From: Anaerolineae bacterium
GTDB taxonomy: Bacteria > Chloroflexota > Anaerolineae > Anaerolineales > Villigracilaceae
Length of the DNA stretch: 55,990 bases
Reading direction: 5' to 3'
NCBI GenBank assembly: GCA_022013685.1
Contig: JAKLPV010000065.1
Coordinates: forward strand, 1-55,990
A program made the translations under genes and the position numbers. This document shows positions 8,233 to 16,411 of this stretch, piece by piece. Position 1 is the stretch's first letter; every line of letters starts with the position of its first letter. Below the pieces are notes generated by a model. That model was given only the letters and a program-made list of their open reading frames with translations, was not told the DNA's origin and ran no database searches.

Positions 8233-10044
8233 ATGGCAGTGATAAGTTTACAGGAGGTGAGCCTGGGTTTTGGCGGGCCGTTACTCCTGGAAAATATTAA
8301 TCTACAAATCGAACGCGGCGAATCAGTAGGTTTGTTGGGGCGCAACGGCGCAGGCAAATCGACCTTGCTCAAGCTGCTATATGGAGATCTTTCGCCAGAT
8401 GGCGGCAACGTATCGCGTCAGCAAAACCTAAAAACAGCTTACCTGTCGCAGGAAGTCCCACAGGGACTATCTGGAGCCGTAGGACAAATCATCGCAGATG
8501 GATTGGACGGCGCAAACCACGATGCTGAGCAGCACTGGCAAGGGCAGATACAAGTGGAACAAATTATCTCGCGAATGCAGCTTGACCCATCTGCGAGATT
8601 TGAAGTTCTATCCGCGGGAATGAAGCGCAGGGTGCTGCTGGCGCGCGGGCTGGTGCGCGCACCCGACCTGCTGCTGCTCGACGAACCAACCAACCACCTA
8701 GATATCGACGCAATCGACTGGCTGGAAGATTTTCTCAAACGTTGGGGCGGCACCTTGTTTTTTGTCACCCACGACCGGGTCTTCCTGCAACGCCTGGCAA
8801 CGCGCATCGTCGAGTTGGACCGTGGCCGCCTGTTCGATTGGAACTGTAACTACGTGACTTTCCTGCAACGCAAGGAAGCTTTGCTGTCTGCTGAGCAAGA
8901 ACAGAGTGTCAATTTTGACAAAAAATTGGCCCAGGAGGAGCAATGGATCCGCAAGGGGACCGAGGCGCGGCGCACACGCAATGAGGGCCGGGTACGCGCA
9001 CTCAAACGCCTGCGCGAAGCACGACGCGAACGGCGCGAGCAAGCCGGGAAAGTTCGGATGCAAATCCAGACCGAGAAGCGCTCCGGCAGGCTGGTGATTG
9101 ATGCCGAAAATGTCAGCTACTCCTTCGGCAAGGAACCGATTGTGCAGGAGTTTTCAACCACAATCCAGCGCGGCGACAAAGTAGGCATCATCGGCCCGAA
9201 TGGATCGGGAAAAACCACCCTGCTGCGGCTGCTGATGGGAGAACTGCCCCCACAGCGAGGCAGCGTTCACCTGGGAACAAATCTCGAGGTCGCCTATTTT
9301 GATCAATTACGCGCCCAACTGGATGAGAATAAATCGGTGCTGGACAATGTCGGCCAGGGACGCGACACCATTACGATCAACGGCAAACAGCGAAACCTGG
9401 TCGGGTACCTGGAAGATTTCCTGTTCACACGTGACCGCGTCAAAGCCCCCATCAGCGCCTTATCGGGGGGCGAGCGCAATCGTCTGCTGCTGGCGCGCCT
9501 ACTGGCTCAACCCGCCAACCTGCTTGTCCTGGATGAGCCCACCAACGATCTGGATATTGAAACGCTGGAAGTTCTGGAAGAACTTCTGATGGATTACAGC
9601 GGCACACTGTTGCTGGTCAGTCACGACCGGGCTTTTCTCAACAACCTGGTCACCAACACACTCGCCCTAGATGAAAGCGGGCGGGTCAAAGAATATATCG
9701 GCGGGTACGATGACTGGCGACAGGAACAGGCCGAGTTAGCGAAAGCTGCTGAAGAAAAGGCATCCAAATCTAGCGGGCAAACCCGTGCCGAGGTATCTGC
9801 GAATCGAAAACCCAGCTACAAAGAACAACGCGCCATCGAAGCCCAGAAACGCGAACTGGCCGAGCTGCCGGGCCGCATCGAAGCCCTGGAGGCCGAACAG
9901 CACTTGCTCGCCGCTGTCATGGCAGATGCAAGCTTTTACCAGCGAGAAGCACCTGAAATCAGCCAAACAATAAACCGGCTGAAAGAACTGGAAGATGAGC
10001 TGGCCAGAGCTTATCAACGCTGGGAAGAACTCGAAAATTCTTAA
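8233..10044 (+). CDS. ABC-F family ATPase (Uup-like)
   Basis: A 603-residue soluble protein with two ABC ATPase domains and no membrane segments, as in ABC-F ribosome-associated translation factors. The first Walker A is GRNGAGKST (residues 36-44), with signature LSAGMKRRVLLARGL and LLLLDEPTNHLDID. The second Walker A is GPNGSGKTT, with signature LSGGERNRLLLARLL and LVLDEPTNDLDIE. The linker between the domains is rich in Arg and Glu. The C-terminal part (about residues 500-600) is a charged coiled coil, as in Uup, which binds DNA in characterised members. It likely acts on the ribosome or in replication-related housekeeping. Confidence 0.92.
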   Translation: MAVISLQEVSLGFGGPLLLENINLQIERGESVGLLGRNGAGKSTLLKLLYGDLSPDGGNVSRQQNLKTAYLSQEVPQGLSGAVGQIIADGLDGANHDAEQHWQGQIQVEQIISRMQLDPSARFEVLSAGMKRRVLLARGLVRAPDLLLLDEPTNHLDIDAIDWLEDFLKRWGGTLFFVTHDRVFLQRLATRIVELDRGRLFDWNCNYVTFLQRKEALLSAEQEQSVNFDKKLAQEEQWIRKGTEARRTRNEGRVRALKRLREARRERREQAGKVRMQIQTEKRSGRLVIDAENVSYSFGKEPIVQEFSTTIQRGDKVGIIGPNGSGKTTLLRLLMGELPPQRGSVHLGTNLEVAYFDQLRAQLDENKSVLDNVGQGRDTITINGKQRNLVGYLEDFLFTRDRVKAPISALSGGERNRLLLARLLAQPANLLVLDEPTNDLDIETLEVLEELLMDYSGTLLLVSHDRAFLNNLVTNTLALDESGRVKEYIGGYDDWRQEQAELAKAAEEKASKSSGQTRAEVSANRKPSYKEQRAIEAQKRELAELPGRIEALEAEQHLLAAVMADASFYQREAPEISQTINRLKELEDELARAYQRWEELENS

Positions 10045-10073
10045 GCGCGAGAGAAATTTCTGCCGATTTCGGC

Positions 10074-10114
10074 AACGAAAAGAGGCCGCCCGGCTTGGGC
10101 AGCCTCTTTTCGTT
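10074..10114. terminator. Bidirectional terminator at the end of the eCIS operon
   Basis: AACGAAAAGAGGC (10074-10086) pairs with GCCTCTTTTCGTT (10102-10114), with a further GC-rich inner stem. It lies between the convergent ABC-F gene (+) and the last eCIS gene (-). Confidence 0.85.
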
Positions 10115-10123
10115 TGGGGATTT

Positions 10124-10864
10124 CTAACCCTTCTTGCGCGTGGCTTTCGCAGCGGCCTGGTCGGTGGCGGTTGACTTGGACGCTGTAGTTGACTTGGACG
10201 TTGCAACTGGCTTGGTCTTTACAGTTGGCTTGGGCGTTGCCTCCCGGACAGTTTTGCCGAGTTTAATGGCAAAATATTCCGATTGGCCCGAGTTGAACCG
10301 GACGCTGTCACGCGAAGAATAAACCAACTTACCTTTTGGGTCTGAAACCATTACATACAACTCCGGCAGGTTTTCGCGTGTTTCCTTGAAATCGCGCTCG
10401 TGATAAATGATGGAAAAATCTCCGTTGGCATCGGTTTCAGATTCGCCCAGCAGGTCATCATATTTTCGGTCGCGATCATAGATACGGACAAAAAAACCGC
10501 TGGCAGGCTTGTTGTCAACATTTACGACCGTGCCAAATACCGCCCATTCATAGGGCCGCACTTTGGGCCAGCTTTTCGTTCGAGCGTTTTGTATGCTGAT
10601 CCTGGAGTTCAACTCGGCAACTGTTTTGGATGTTTCCTTCAACGCCACCACGTCTGGGTGATCCTTGCCCAGTTCCTTGTCCAGGCCCTTTGCGGCAACT
10701 TCCAGGCGCGCCGCGCGCCGCTCCTGGAGTTTGGTAAACATTCCCAGAGCGGGTCCGCCATCCTTGGCGGTTTGTTTCAACATGTTATGAAGCGCATCCT
10801 GAAGTTGAGCTTCATCCACTTCTTGATCAGGCAGGCCGCCGATAAATTTTGCTCGTTGTTCCAT
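10124..10864 (-). CDS. eCIS-linked protein with transthyretin-like domain and basic tail
   Basis: A 246-residue protein, the last gene of the injection-system operon. Residues 1-95 are helical and charged. Residues 100-205 form a beta-sandwich of carboxypeptidase-regulatory/transthyretin type: AVFGTVVNVDNKPASGFFV, then DRDRKYDDLLGESETDANGD, and later PELYVMVSDPKGKLVYSS. The last 40 residues are a low-complexity Thr/Ala/Lys tail (KTKPVATSKSTTASKSTA) with strong positive charge. No signal peptide is visible. Proteins with this sandwich often sit near tail fibres and toxins, but the function is not known. It could be a fibre accessory, a surface-binding module or cargo. It follows the DUF6519 gene by 42 bp. 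Confidence 0.7.
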   Translation of the reverse strand: MEQRAKFIGGLPDQEVDEAQLQDALHNMLKQTAKDGGPALGMFTKLQERRAARLEVAAKGLDKELGKDHPDVVALKETSKTVAELNSRISIQNARTKSWPKVRPYEWAVFGTVVNVDNKPASGFFVRIYDRDRKYDDLLGESETDANGDFSIIYHERDFKETRENLPELYVMVSDPKGKLVYSSRDSVRFNSGQSEYFAIKLGKTVREATPKPTVKTKPVATSKSTTASKSTATDQAAAKATRKKG

Positions 10865-10906
10865 ATTTTGCCTCCAAATTTATTAAACAGCTTTTTTGCT
10901 TATTGG

Positions 10907-13900
10907 TCAACTGGACAAGCTTAGGTTATCTTCAATCTTCTTGGGCGCATTGGTCGCAAAAGCGTGGGTTGCCTCGTTGCTGGTTGTTGCATTCATTGCC
11001 ACTGCATTGGATGCGTAAGAAATCCAGTTGGAGAACAGCCGTTCGCTCAACCCATTCCCGGTAGCCCGGATGGTGATTGCCACGGAACCAACGTGAATGA
11101 ATTTCAGCATGTAAGAAAGCAGGTCGCTGGCCGATATTTTCTTATCGCGATATTGCTCCAGACCTTCCAGCACATACTGTGGAACACTGGCCTGGAACTG
11201 GTTGCCAGAGATAGAAATATCGTCCAGCGATATCATCAAGACAGAAAACGTGGCCGCATTCCAGGCACGCACAAACCACTGGCTGTCAAGCTCACCCAGG
11301 CTTTCGACTGGTTCCTGTCGTTGTGTATTGAATGTAACCTGATTGTTGTTGAAGAGAACACGCCCATCAGGGAACCGTGGAGATGTTGCCTCTTTCATTT
11401 CGAATTCGGCATTATCCATATGCAGGTTGGATTGGCCGCTGCCCAGCATTTGCAGCATCAAAGCCAATTCAGGCAGCCAGATTGGCAGGCCAAGGTCCAG
11501 AATGGCAACACAAGCGCCTTTTTCGCCGAACTTAAGTGGCCTTACGGGCTGGTCTAGTTTCTCGCGCGAGGCAAGTATATTCCCATCCACAACAACGCTG
11601 CCCACGGCAACCACACTCAAAGCTTGCCCGGCCGGACAAATAACCTGGTTATCGCAAACCCGGAGCGCCGGATAACCAAGCTTGTTGTCCTCAAAACCCT
11701 GTCCCAAACTAAGGAAATTACCAAGCACAAACTGGGCCGCGATCCCGGCTTGATAGGCGTCGGGTTTGGGGTTGTTTTCTTCGGCGCCATTTTCAAAAAT
11801 GGCGTTGTTGCTAATTTCAATGTCGCTGCCATCCAGCACGAAAACACCACATGCGGGTGCCTGGCGGCTGCCATTGCCGGCGATAAAGTTTTGGCTGATC
11901 AGCGTGCTGAAGATGCCAATCATCGCGATCCCGCCGCCAACGCGGGCATTATCGGCCAGGATCACGTCCGGCTCGGTGCAGCAACTGATAATCTGGTTAT
12001 CCGTGATGGTTATTTCTTCCACATCGCCCAGGCTAGACAGGGCTTCCAGCCTTAGCGCAGTGACAATACCGCTGCCCATCATGCCGCCGATCAGGTTGTG
12101 AGTGATCATCACCTTACGAATACCAGCCAATGGGCTTTTTGAATAGGATGCTGTAGCACCAGCTTTGGCATCGAATGTTCTGTCATAGTCTTTGAAATCG
12201 TCCGCGCCGCCGCCAAGCTGAATGCCAGGGCCAACCCCCTTCATGATCAGGTTGTCATCAATCTCGACTAACTTAGTGGGTGCGATAACCTGGACGCCGC
12301 CGCCCGTCATCCGGTTGCGTTGGACAAAGATATTCGCTCCACCCGCGAGAATGGCCGGGAAACCGAAAATATCGTTATCGTAGATTTCGACCTGTTTTCC
12401 GCTTCTGACGACAATTGCCGGCCCAGGCTGGCCAGAGCGGTTCTTAGCTCTGCTGCGCACAGATGCGTAATCACCAGCCGCGTCTGTCCTGGGAACAAGC
12501 TGGTTTGAAACAAAACAGTTGCCAACCACCACCGAATCGCTGTGGTCGAACAGGATGGCCGCATCAGGCGAGGCTGCGTCGACCCAGAGATTGTCAATCT
12601 GAATTTCTTTGCTTTCAAAGAAAGCAAATGCCGGTTTGTCAACGGGCGCAATGACGTGGGTCTGCCGTCCACATCCGCTAATGACCACGCCCCTGATTTC
12701 CTTGCCGGTAACGGTCTCCTTAAGTTTATGTTCACCAGCATTGACACAAATGCGCCATTCGTCAGCGTCTTGGGGCCGGGCATCCAATGCAGATTGGATA
12801 TCGGGATAGTCGCCGCCCTCGCCCACCGAAACAGAGCAGCAGCAATTCCCGCCGGTCGGTAATTCCGTCAGGGGCGGGAACTTCTTGCGGCAGTCATCCA
12901 CATCCGTGATACCAATAACGCGCTCGACCAACTCAGCCGTTAGGATAGCCAGTTTGCAATAGTGATGGATGATGCCGAAGGGTAGTAGCTCCTCCGGGTC
13001 ACCATCTTCGTCCTGGGGCCACTCAATATCGCCATATTGGCCGGGCACAGTGCGGGCAGGGATCAGCCAGTAATCGCCGGTCTGGAAGGTATCCATAACA
13101 AACTTTACTTCCACGCCATCTTCCAACTTGAGATAACCATCGTTCGTGGCAGGGACGCTTACGGGTTGGGCGCCATCCGAATCCCAACGGCGAACTTTGG
13201 GGTGAGCGTCGATATCGTATCCGCTAATGGCAGCAGAAAGGGTCAGGATATTGTCGGGATCAATATTGGTAATCTGGACCAGGGTGCCAGGTAAACCCGC
13301 CAGCTCGGTAGCATCATCCAGGATTTCGACCCAGTCATTCAGATGCAGGCCAAGTACATCGTCCCGGCCCAGGCTGGTGGTGCGAATCTTGGTGTTTGCG
13401 CCGTCCACATTAAACTCTGAGATGGCAACCACCACCGAACCGTTATCGCGTGACCATTTGAAGGTGGTCGCACCGGTGCCGGGATTGACACTATGGATTT
13501 CAACGCGATAAAGCTGGTTCTCGAGCCGTTTATAGCCCGCGCCGGGCGGAACGGTGCAGGGGTCTTCCGGCTGGGATTCTGGATGTGTACGGGCGCTCAA
13601 CCGTCCGGTGCTCGGTTCAGGCCAGAGAGAAAGATCATCAGAGCAGGTGATACCTTCACCCACCTTCCCGACCTGCGCCAGCCGGGCCTGCCAAATGACC
13701 TGGGTGCGTGTGGCCGTATCGGGCCCGCCCAGCGCTACTTCGCGGATATAAGAATCTTCCAGGGCGGTAATATGCCTGTGCCAGACATCCAGATAAAGCA
13801 GGTAGATGCCTTCATCCTCAATCAGGCCGGCGCCTTTGGGCAAAACAAAAGGCTGCTGGCCGAAGGGGAGTGTCAAATCGTTTTCAACCAAAATACCGTC

Positions 13901-14206
13901 CACATACGCGCGGCCGCGGGTCAGGTAGAAATCGCCGGGCGCAAGGGTATCGAAGCCGTGTTTTTGCAGCCAGTCCTGTTCTTCTGTCGAAAGATCAGAA
14001 ATGTCGGTCACCACGCCAAAAGCGGCATTATGAACCGGGACGCCACATTCACCGATAACGTCAATCGTTTCGGTTTCGATGCGGTGCATTAGAATATCGA
14101 GATTTTCATTCCAGTCGGCATCCAGTTGCACGCGCCCTTGCTGCATACGTACACCGCTGTAATGCTTATATGAACGAAATGTCGAGCGAGTGAAATCACC
14201 TTTCAT
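10907..14206 (-). CDS. DUF6519/right-handed beta-helix protein, putative tail fibre
   Basis: A 1099-residue protein. The N terminus (MKGDFTRSTFRSYKHYSGV, then QQGRVQLDADWNEN) is the hallmark of the DUF6519 family found in phage-tail-like clusters. After a cysteine cluster (NCCCSVSVGEGGDYPDIQ, near residue 455), the rest is a parallel beta-helix with repeated short strands such as IQIDNLWVD, VVVGNCFVSN and VEIYDNDIFG. Beta-helices of this type are common in tailspikes. It lies at the distal end of the operon beyond the baseplate genes, where receptor-binding proteins usually sit. The role as a fibre or spike is therefore inferred from fold and position. It is separated from tail protein I by 105 bp, an unusually wide gap for this operon. 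Confidence 0.8.
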   Translation of the reverse strand: MKGDFTRSTFRSYKHYSGVRMQQGRVQLDADWNENLDILMHRIETETIDVIGECGVPVHNAAFGVVTDISDLSTEEQDWLQKHGFDTLAPGDFYLTRGRAYVDGILVENDLTLPFGQQPFVLPKGAGLIEDEGIYLLYLDVWHRHITALEDSYIREVALGGPDTATRTQVIWQARLAQVGKVGEGITCSDDLSLWPEPSTGRLSARTHPESQPEDPCTVPPGAGYKRLENQLYRVEIHSVNPGTGATTFKWSRDNGSVVVAISEFNVDGANTKIRTTSLGRDDVLGLHLNDWVEILDDATELAGLPGTLVQITNIDPDNILTLSAAISGYDIDAHPKVRRWDSDGAQPVSVPATNDGYLKLEDGVEVKFVMDTFQTGDYWLIPARTVPGQYGDIEWPQDEDGDPEELLPFGIIHHYCKLAILTAELVERVIGITDVDDCRKKFPPLTELPTGGNCCCSVSVGEGGDYPDIQSALDARPQDADEWRICVNAGEHKLKETVTGKEIRGVVISGCGRQTHVIAPVDKPAFAFFESKEIQIDNLWVDAASPDAAILFDHSDSVVVGNCFVSNQLVPRTDAAGDYASVRSRAKNRSGQPGPAIVVRSGKQVEIYDNDIFGFPAILAGGANIFVQRNRMTGGGVQVIAPTKLVEIDDNLIMKGVGPGIQLGGGADDFKDYDRTFDAKAGATASYSKSPLAGIRKVMITHNLIGGMMGSGIVTALRLEALSSLGDVEEITITDNQIISCCTEPDVILADNARVGGGIAMIGIFSTLISQNFIAGNGSRQAPACGVFVLDGSDIEISNNAIFENGAEENNPKPDAYQAGIAAQFVLGNFLSLGQGFEDNKLGYPALRVCDNQVICPAGQALSVVAVGSVVVDGNILASREKLDQPVRPLKFGEKGACVAILDLGLPIWLPELALMLQMLGSGQSNLHMDNAEFEMKEATSPRFPDGRVLFNNNQVTFNTQRQEPVESLGELDSQWFVRAWNAATFSVLMISLDDISISGNQFQASVPQYVLEGLEQYRDKKISASDLLSYMLKFIHVGSVAITIRATGNGLSERLFSNWISYASNAVAMNATTSNEATHAFATNAPKKIEDNLSLSS

Positions 14207-14311
14207 GTTGATCCTCCAAAAAATAGCTTGTGTATGTGGTCAAGAAGACCGAATAACCCTTGCCTGAATTGGGTTGGATACGGCACAGGGCCGCTTATTC
14301 GGCCAACGGTT

Positions 14312-16411
14312 TTAAGTAACAAAGAAAATACCGGCTTCGAGACCGAAACGCAGGTACTCGTTCAGCGCAATTTCCAAGTTTGCCAGCCTGTGTGGCTGCT
14401 GCAACTTACGGCATACGCCCATCTCAGAACCATCGTCTGCGCCAGTCTTCAATTCATCGGCGCAGGGTGTGGCAAGCTGCGCAAAAGCGGGATGTCCATA
14501 ACGCTCGCTGGTAAACTGCGGCCGCAGGCGCATGGTAATCTTCTTCAAGTCAGTTGCAGGCAGTGTGGTCAGGTCGAGTTCCTTTTCGCGCCCGGTTATA
14601 GCCAGGTCTGGCTGACAGCGATAGCGGCGCGGCGTATGCGAATCTTCAGGAACATAACTGAAACGCACGCAGCCTTCCTGTCGCCGGTCTGCCGTGACGG
14701 GGTGGACAAATATCACTTCGGAGGCCAGTTCCAACATTTTGACATGCACTTCGCCAAAAACCGTGACCCGCTCCAAAACAGTGACCGGGCCAGGATTCGC
14801 GCCATCCGCATTGGCCGCAATTGCAGCGCGGGCAGGCGCATGCACAATGCTGTCAGAAATGGTCAGTTTTCGGCATAGCTCAGGCAGTTCGAGCGCGCCC
14901 AGAATACAGCGCTCAATGACAATGAATGTGTCGACCACATCTGTGCCACTGACAACCAGGCTGGGCTGGTCAGGATGCTGCGGGTGGCCGTCTTCATCCA
15001 GAGAGAGGCCCGGCACAAATGTGCAGTCTGCAAGGGTTAGGTTGAGCTTTCCACTGACATCCAGGCTTCCTTCGACGAGCAACCCGCTCATGGTAAAAGC
15101 AGCTGTTTCTTCGGCGTTTGCTGCGTCAGAGGAGACACTCAGGGCGGCGTCAAGCAATGTTGGCCGCTCCGCGTTTTCGCAGTCGATAACCAGCATCCCG
15201 TTGGCAGGCAGATCAATGGACAGGTTGGCATCGTAACTGGCGCTATCGTAGATGCGAATTACAGCAGGAGGCTTGGCGGCAGTTTCCCAATCGCTGAGCG
15301 CGTCTGCCAGGGTAGCGTAGGTCTTGCCAAGGCCAACAGAAAATTCCTGTACCGGTAAATTGATCTCAGCGATCCGCTCGCGCCGGTCATAGGATCCGCC
15401 GCCGATATCGGCGCTAAAACCATAGTTATAAGAAACGCTCAAGCTCTCTACAGGCTCCTCGCCAGTGGCGAAGCTGATCCGCCCGCGAACCACATCCACA
15501 GCCACCCTGCCTGCGGGCGGACGGGCCCAATCGCGCAAATCCTTGCACATCACCTCCAGCGGCGGGATCGGAACACCATCCTTGACGATTTGCAGGCTGC
15601 GCTGGGGGCCATAATAGCGGCTGTTCTCTGGCGGGTTGGGGTCGGACGCGTATTTTGCGTGATAGGCTTTCAAGTCCAGGTGAAAATCAAGCAAACGGAT
15701 CGGGCCAGGCACAAGCTGCTCATCCACCACTCCCAGGTTAGCAGGAGCGTTGAAGAGCGGCGCAGGGTTGCCCAGCGTGCTGAAGTGATAGCCGTGCGCG
15801 TGAGGCGCATCTGCCTGGCGGGGTATCACATTTGACAGGGGATAATTCTGCAACCGCCACAGAAAAATGCCGATGTTTGGAATATTATGTTTGCCGCGCC
15901 GGTTGTTAATATGGCGCACATCAGCGGTATGGGGCAGGCTGTCAAAAGGCGTATCCAGCAGGTTGACCTGGTTAACATCACGCAAGTCAGGGGTGGTGTT
16001 GAACAAGCGAACGTGGTTAAGGTATTGTGTGGTTTGCAGCAATTCGAAGAATTCAACCGCCTGGGCAGGCCAGCCGGTCACATCTTTGGCCAGGGTTTCG
16101 AGTACATGGGCTGTGCCTTTGCGACGGCGATAGTAAAGCGTGTTGGCAACATAGGCGCGTTGGCTAAAACTGGTATTCTGCAAAGTGTTTAAGCCGCGCA
16201 CGCCGAGCAAATCGCCGATATAGGGCACAACCCATTCATCACTGGTTTCAATGAACCAGTTCTCGTATAAGCCACGGATGTCTGCTTCAACAGCGGCAAA
16301 TTCATCGCTGGCGATGGCAAGCAGGGCGCGCAACTGTTCACCCTGGGCGGCATCGCGGATGCGATAAGTGGCTGGCAACAAGTCGTAGAGCCGGTCAGCA
16401 GGATTTGTCAT
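14312..16411 (-). CDS. Phage tail protein I-like baseplate/fibre protein
   Basis: A 699-residue protein. The N-terminal 200 residues resemble P2 tail protein I: RLYDLLPATYRIRDAA at the start, then TAHVLETLAKDVTGWPAQAV, as in fibre-connecting baseplate proteins. The remainder is beta-rich. From about residue 400 it contains a pectin-lyase-like segment (GMLVIDCENAERPTLLDA; MSGLLVEGSLDVSGKLNL) similar in style to the neighbouring beta-helix protein. It therefore probably bridges the baseplate to the DUF6519 fibre. Its start overlaps the stop of the upstream baseplate gene by 4 bp, suggesting coupled translation. Confidence 0.85.
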   Translation of the reverse strand: MTNPADRLYDLLPATYRIRDAAQGEQLRALLAIASDEFAAVEADIRGLYENWFIETSDEWVVPYIGDLLGVRGLNTLQNTSFSQRAYVANTLYYRRRKGTAHVLETLAKDVTGWPAQAVEFFELLQTTQYLNHVRLFNTTPDLRDVNQVNLLDTPFDSLPHTADVRHINNRRGKHNIPNIGIFLWRLQNYPLSNVIPRQADAPHAHGYHFSTLGNPAPLFNAPANLGVVDEQLVPGPIRLLDFHLDLKAYHAKYASDPNPPENSRYYGPQRSLQIVKDGVPIPPLEVMCKDLRDWARPPAGRVAVDVVRGRISFATGEEPVESLSVSYNYGFSADIGGGSYDRRERIAEINLPVQEFSVGLGKTYATLADALSDWETAAKPPAVIRIYDSASYDANLSIDLPANGMLVIDCENAERPTLLDAALSVSSDAANAEETAAFTMSGLLVEGSLDVSGKLNLTLADCTFVPGLSLDEDGHPQHPDQPSLVVSGTDVVDTFIVIERCILGALELPELCRKLTISDSIVHAPARAAIAANADGANPGPVTVLERVTVFGEVHVKMLELASEVIFVHPVTADRRQEGCVRFSYVPEDSHTPRRYRCQPDLAITGREKELDLTTLPATDLKKITMRLRPQFTSERYGHPAFAQLATPCADELKTGADDGSEMGVCRKLQQPHRLANLEIALNEYLRFGLEAGIFFVT

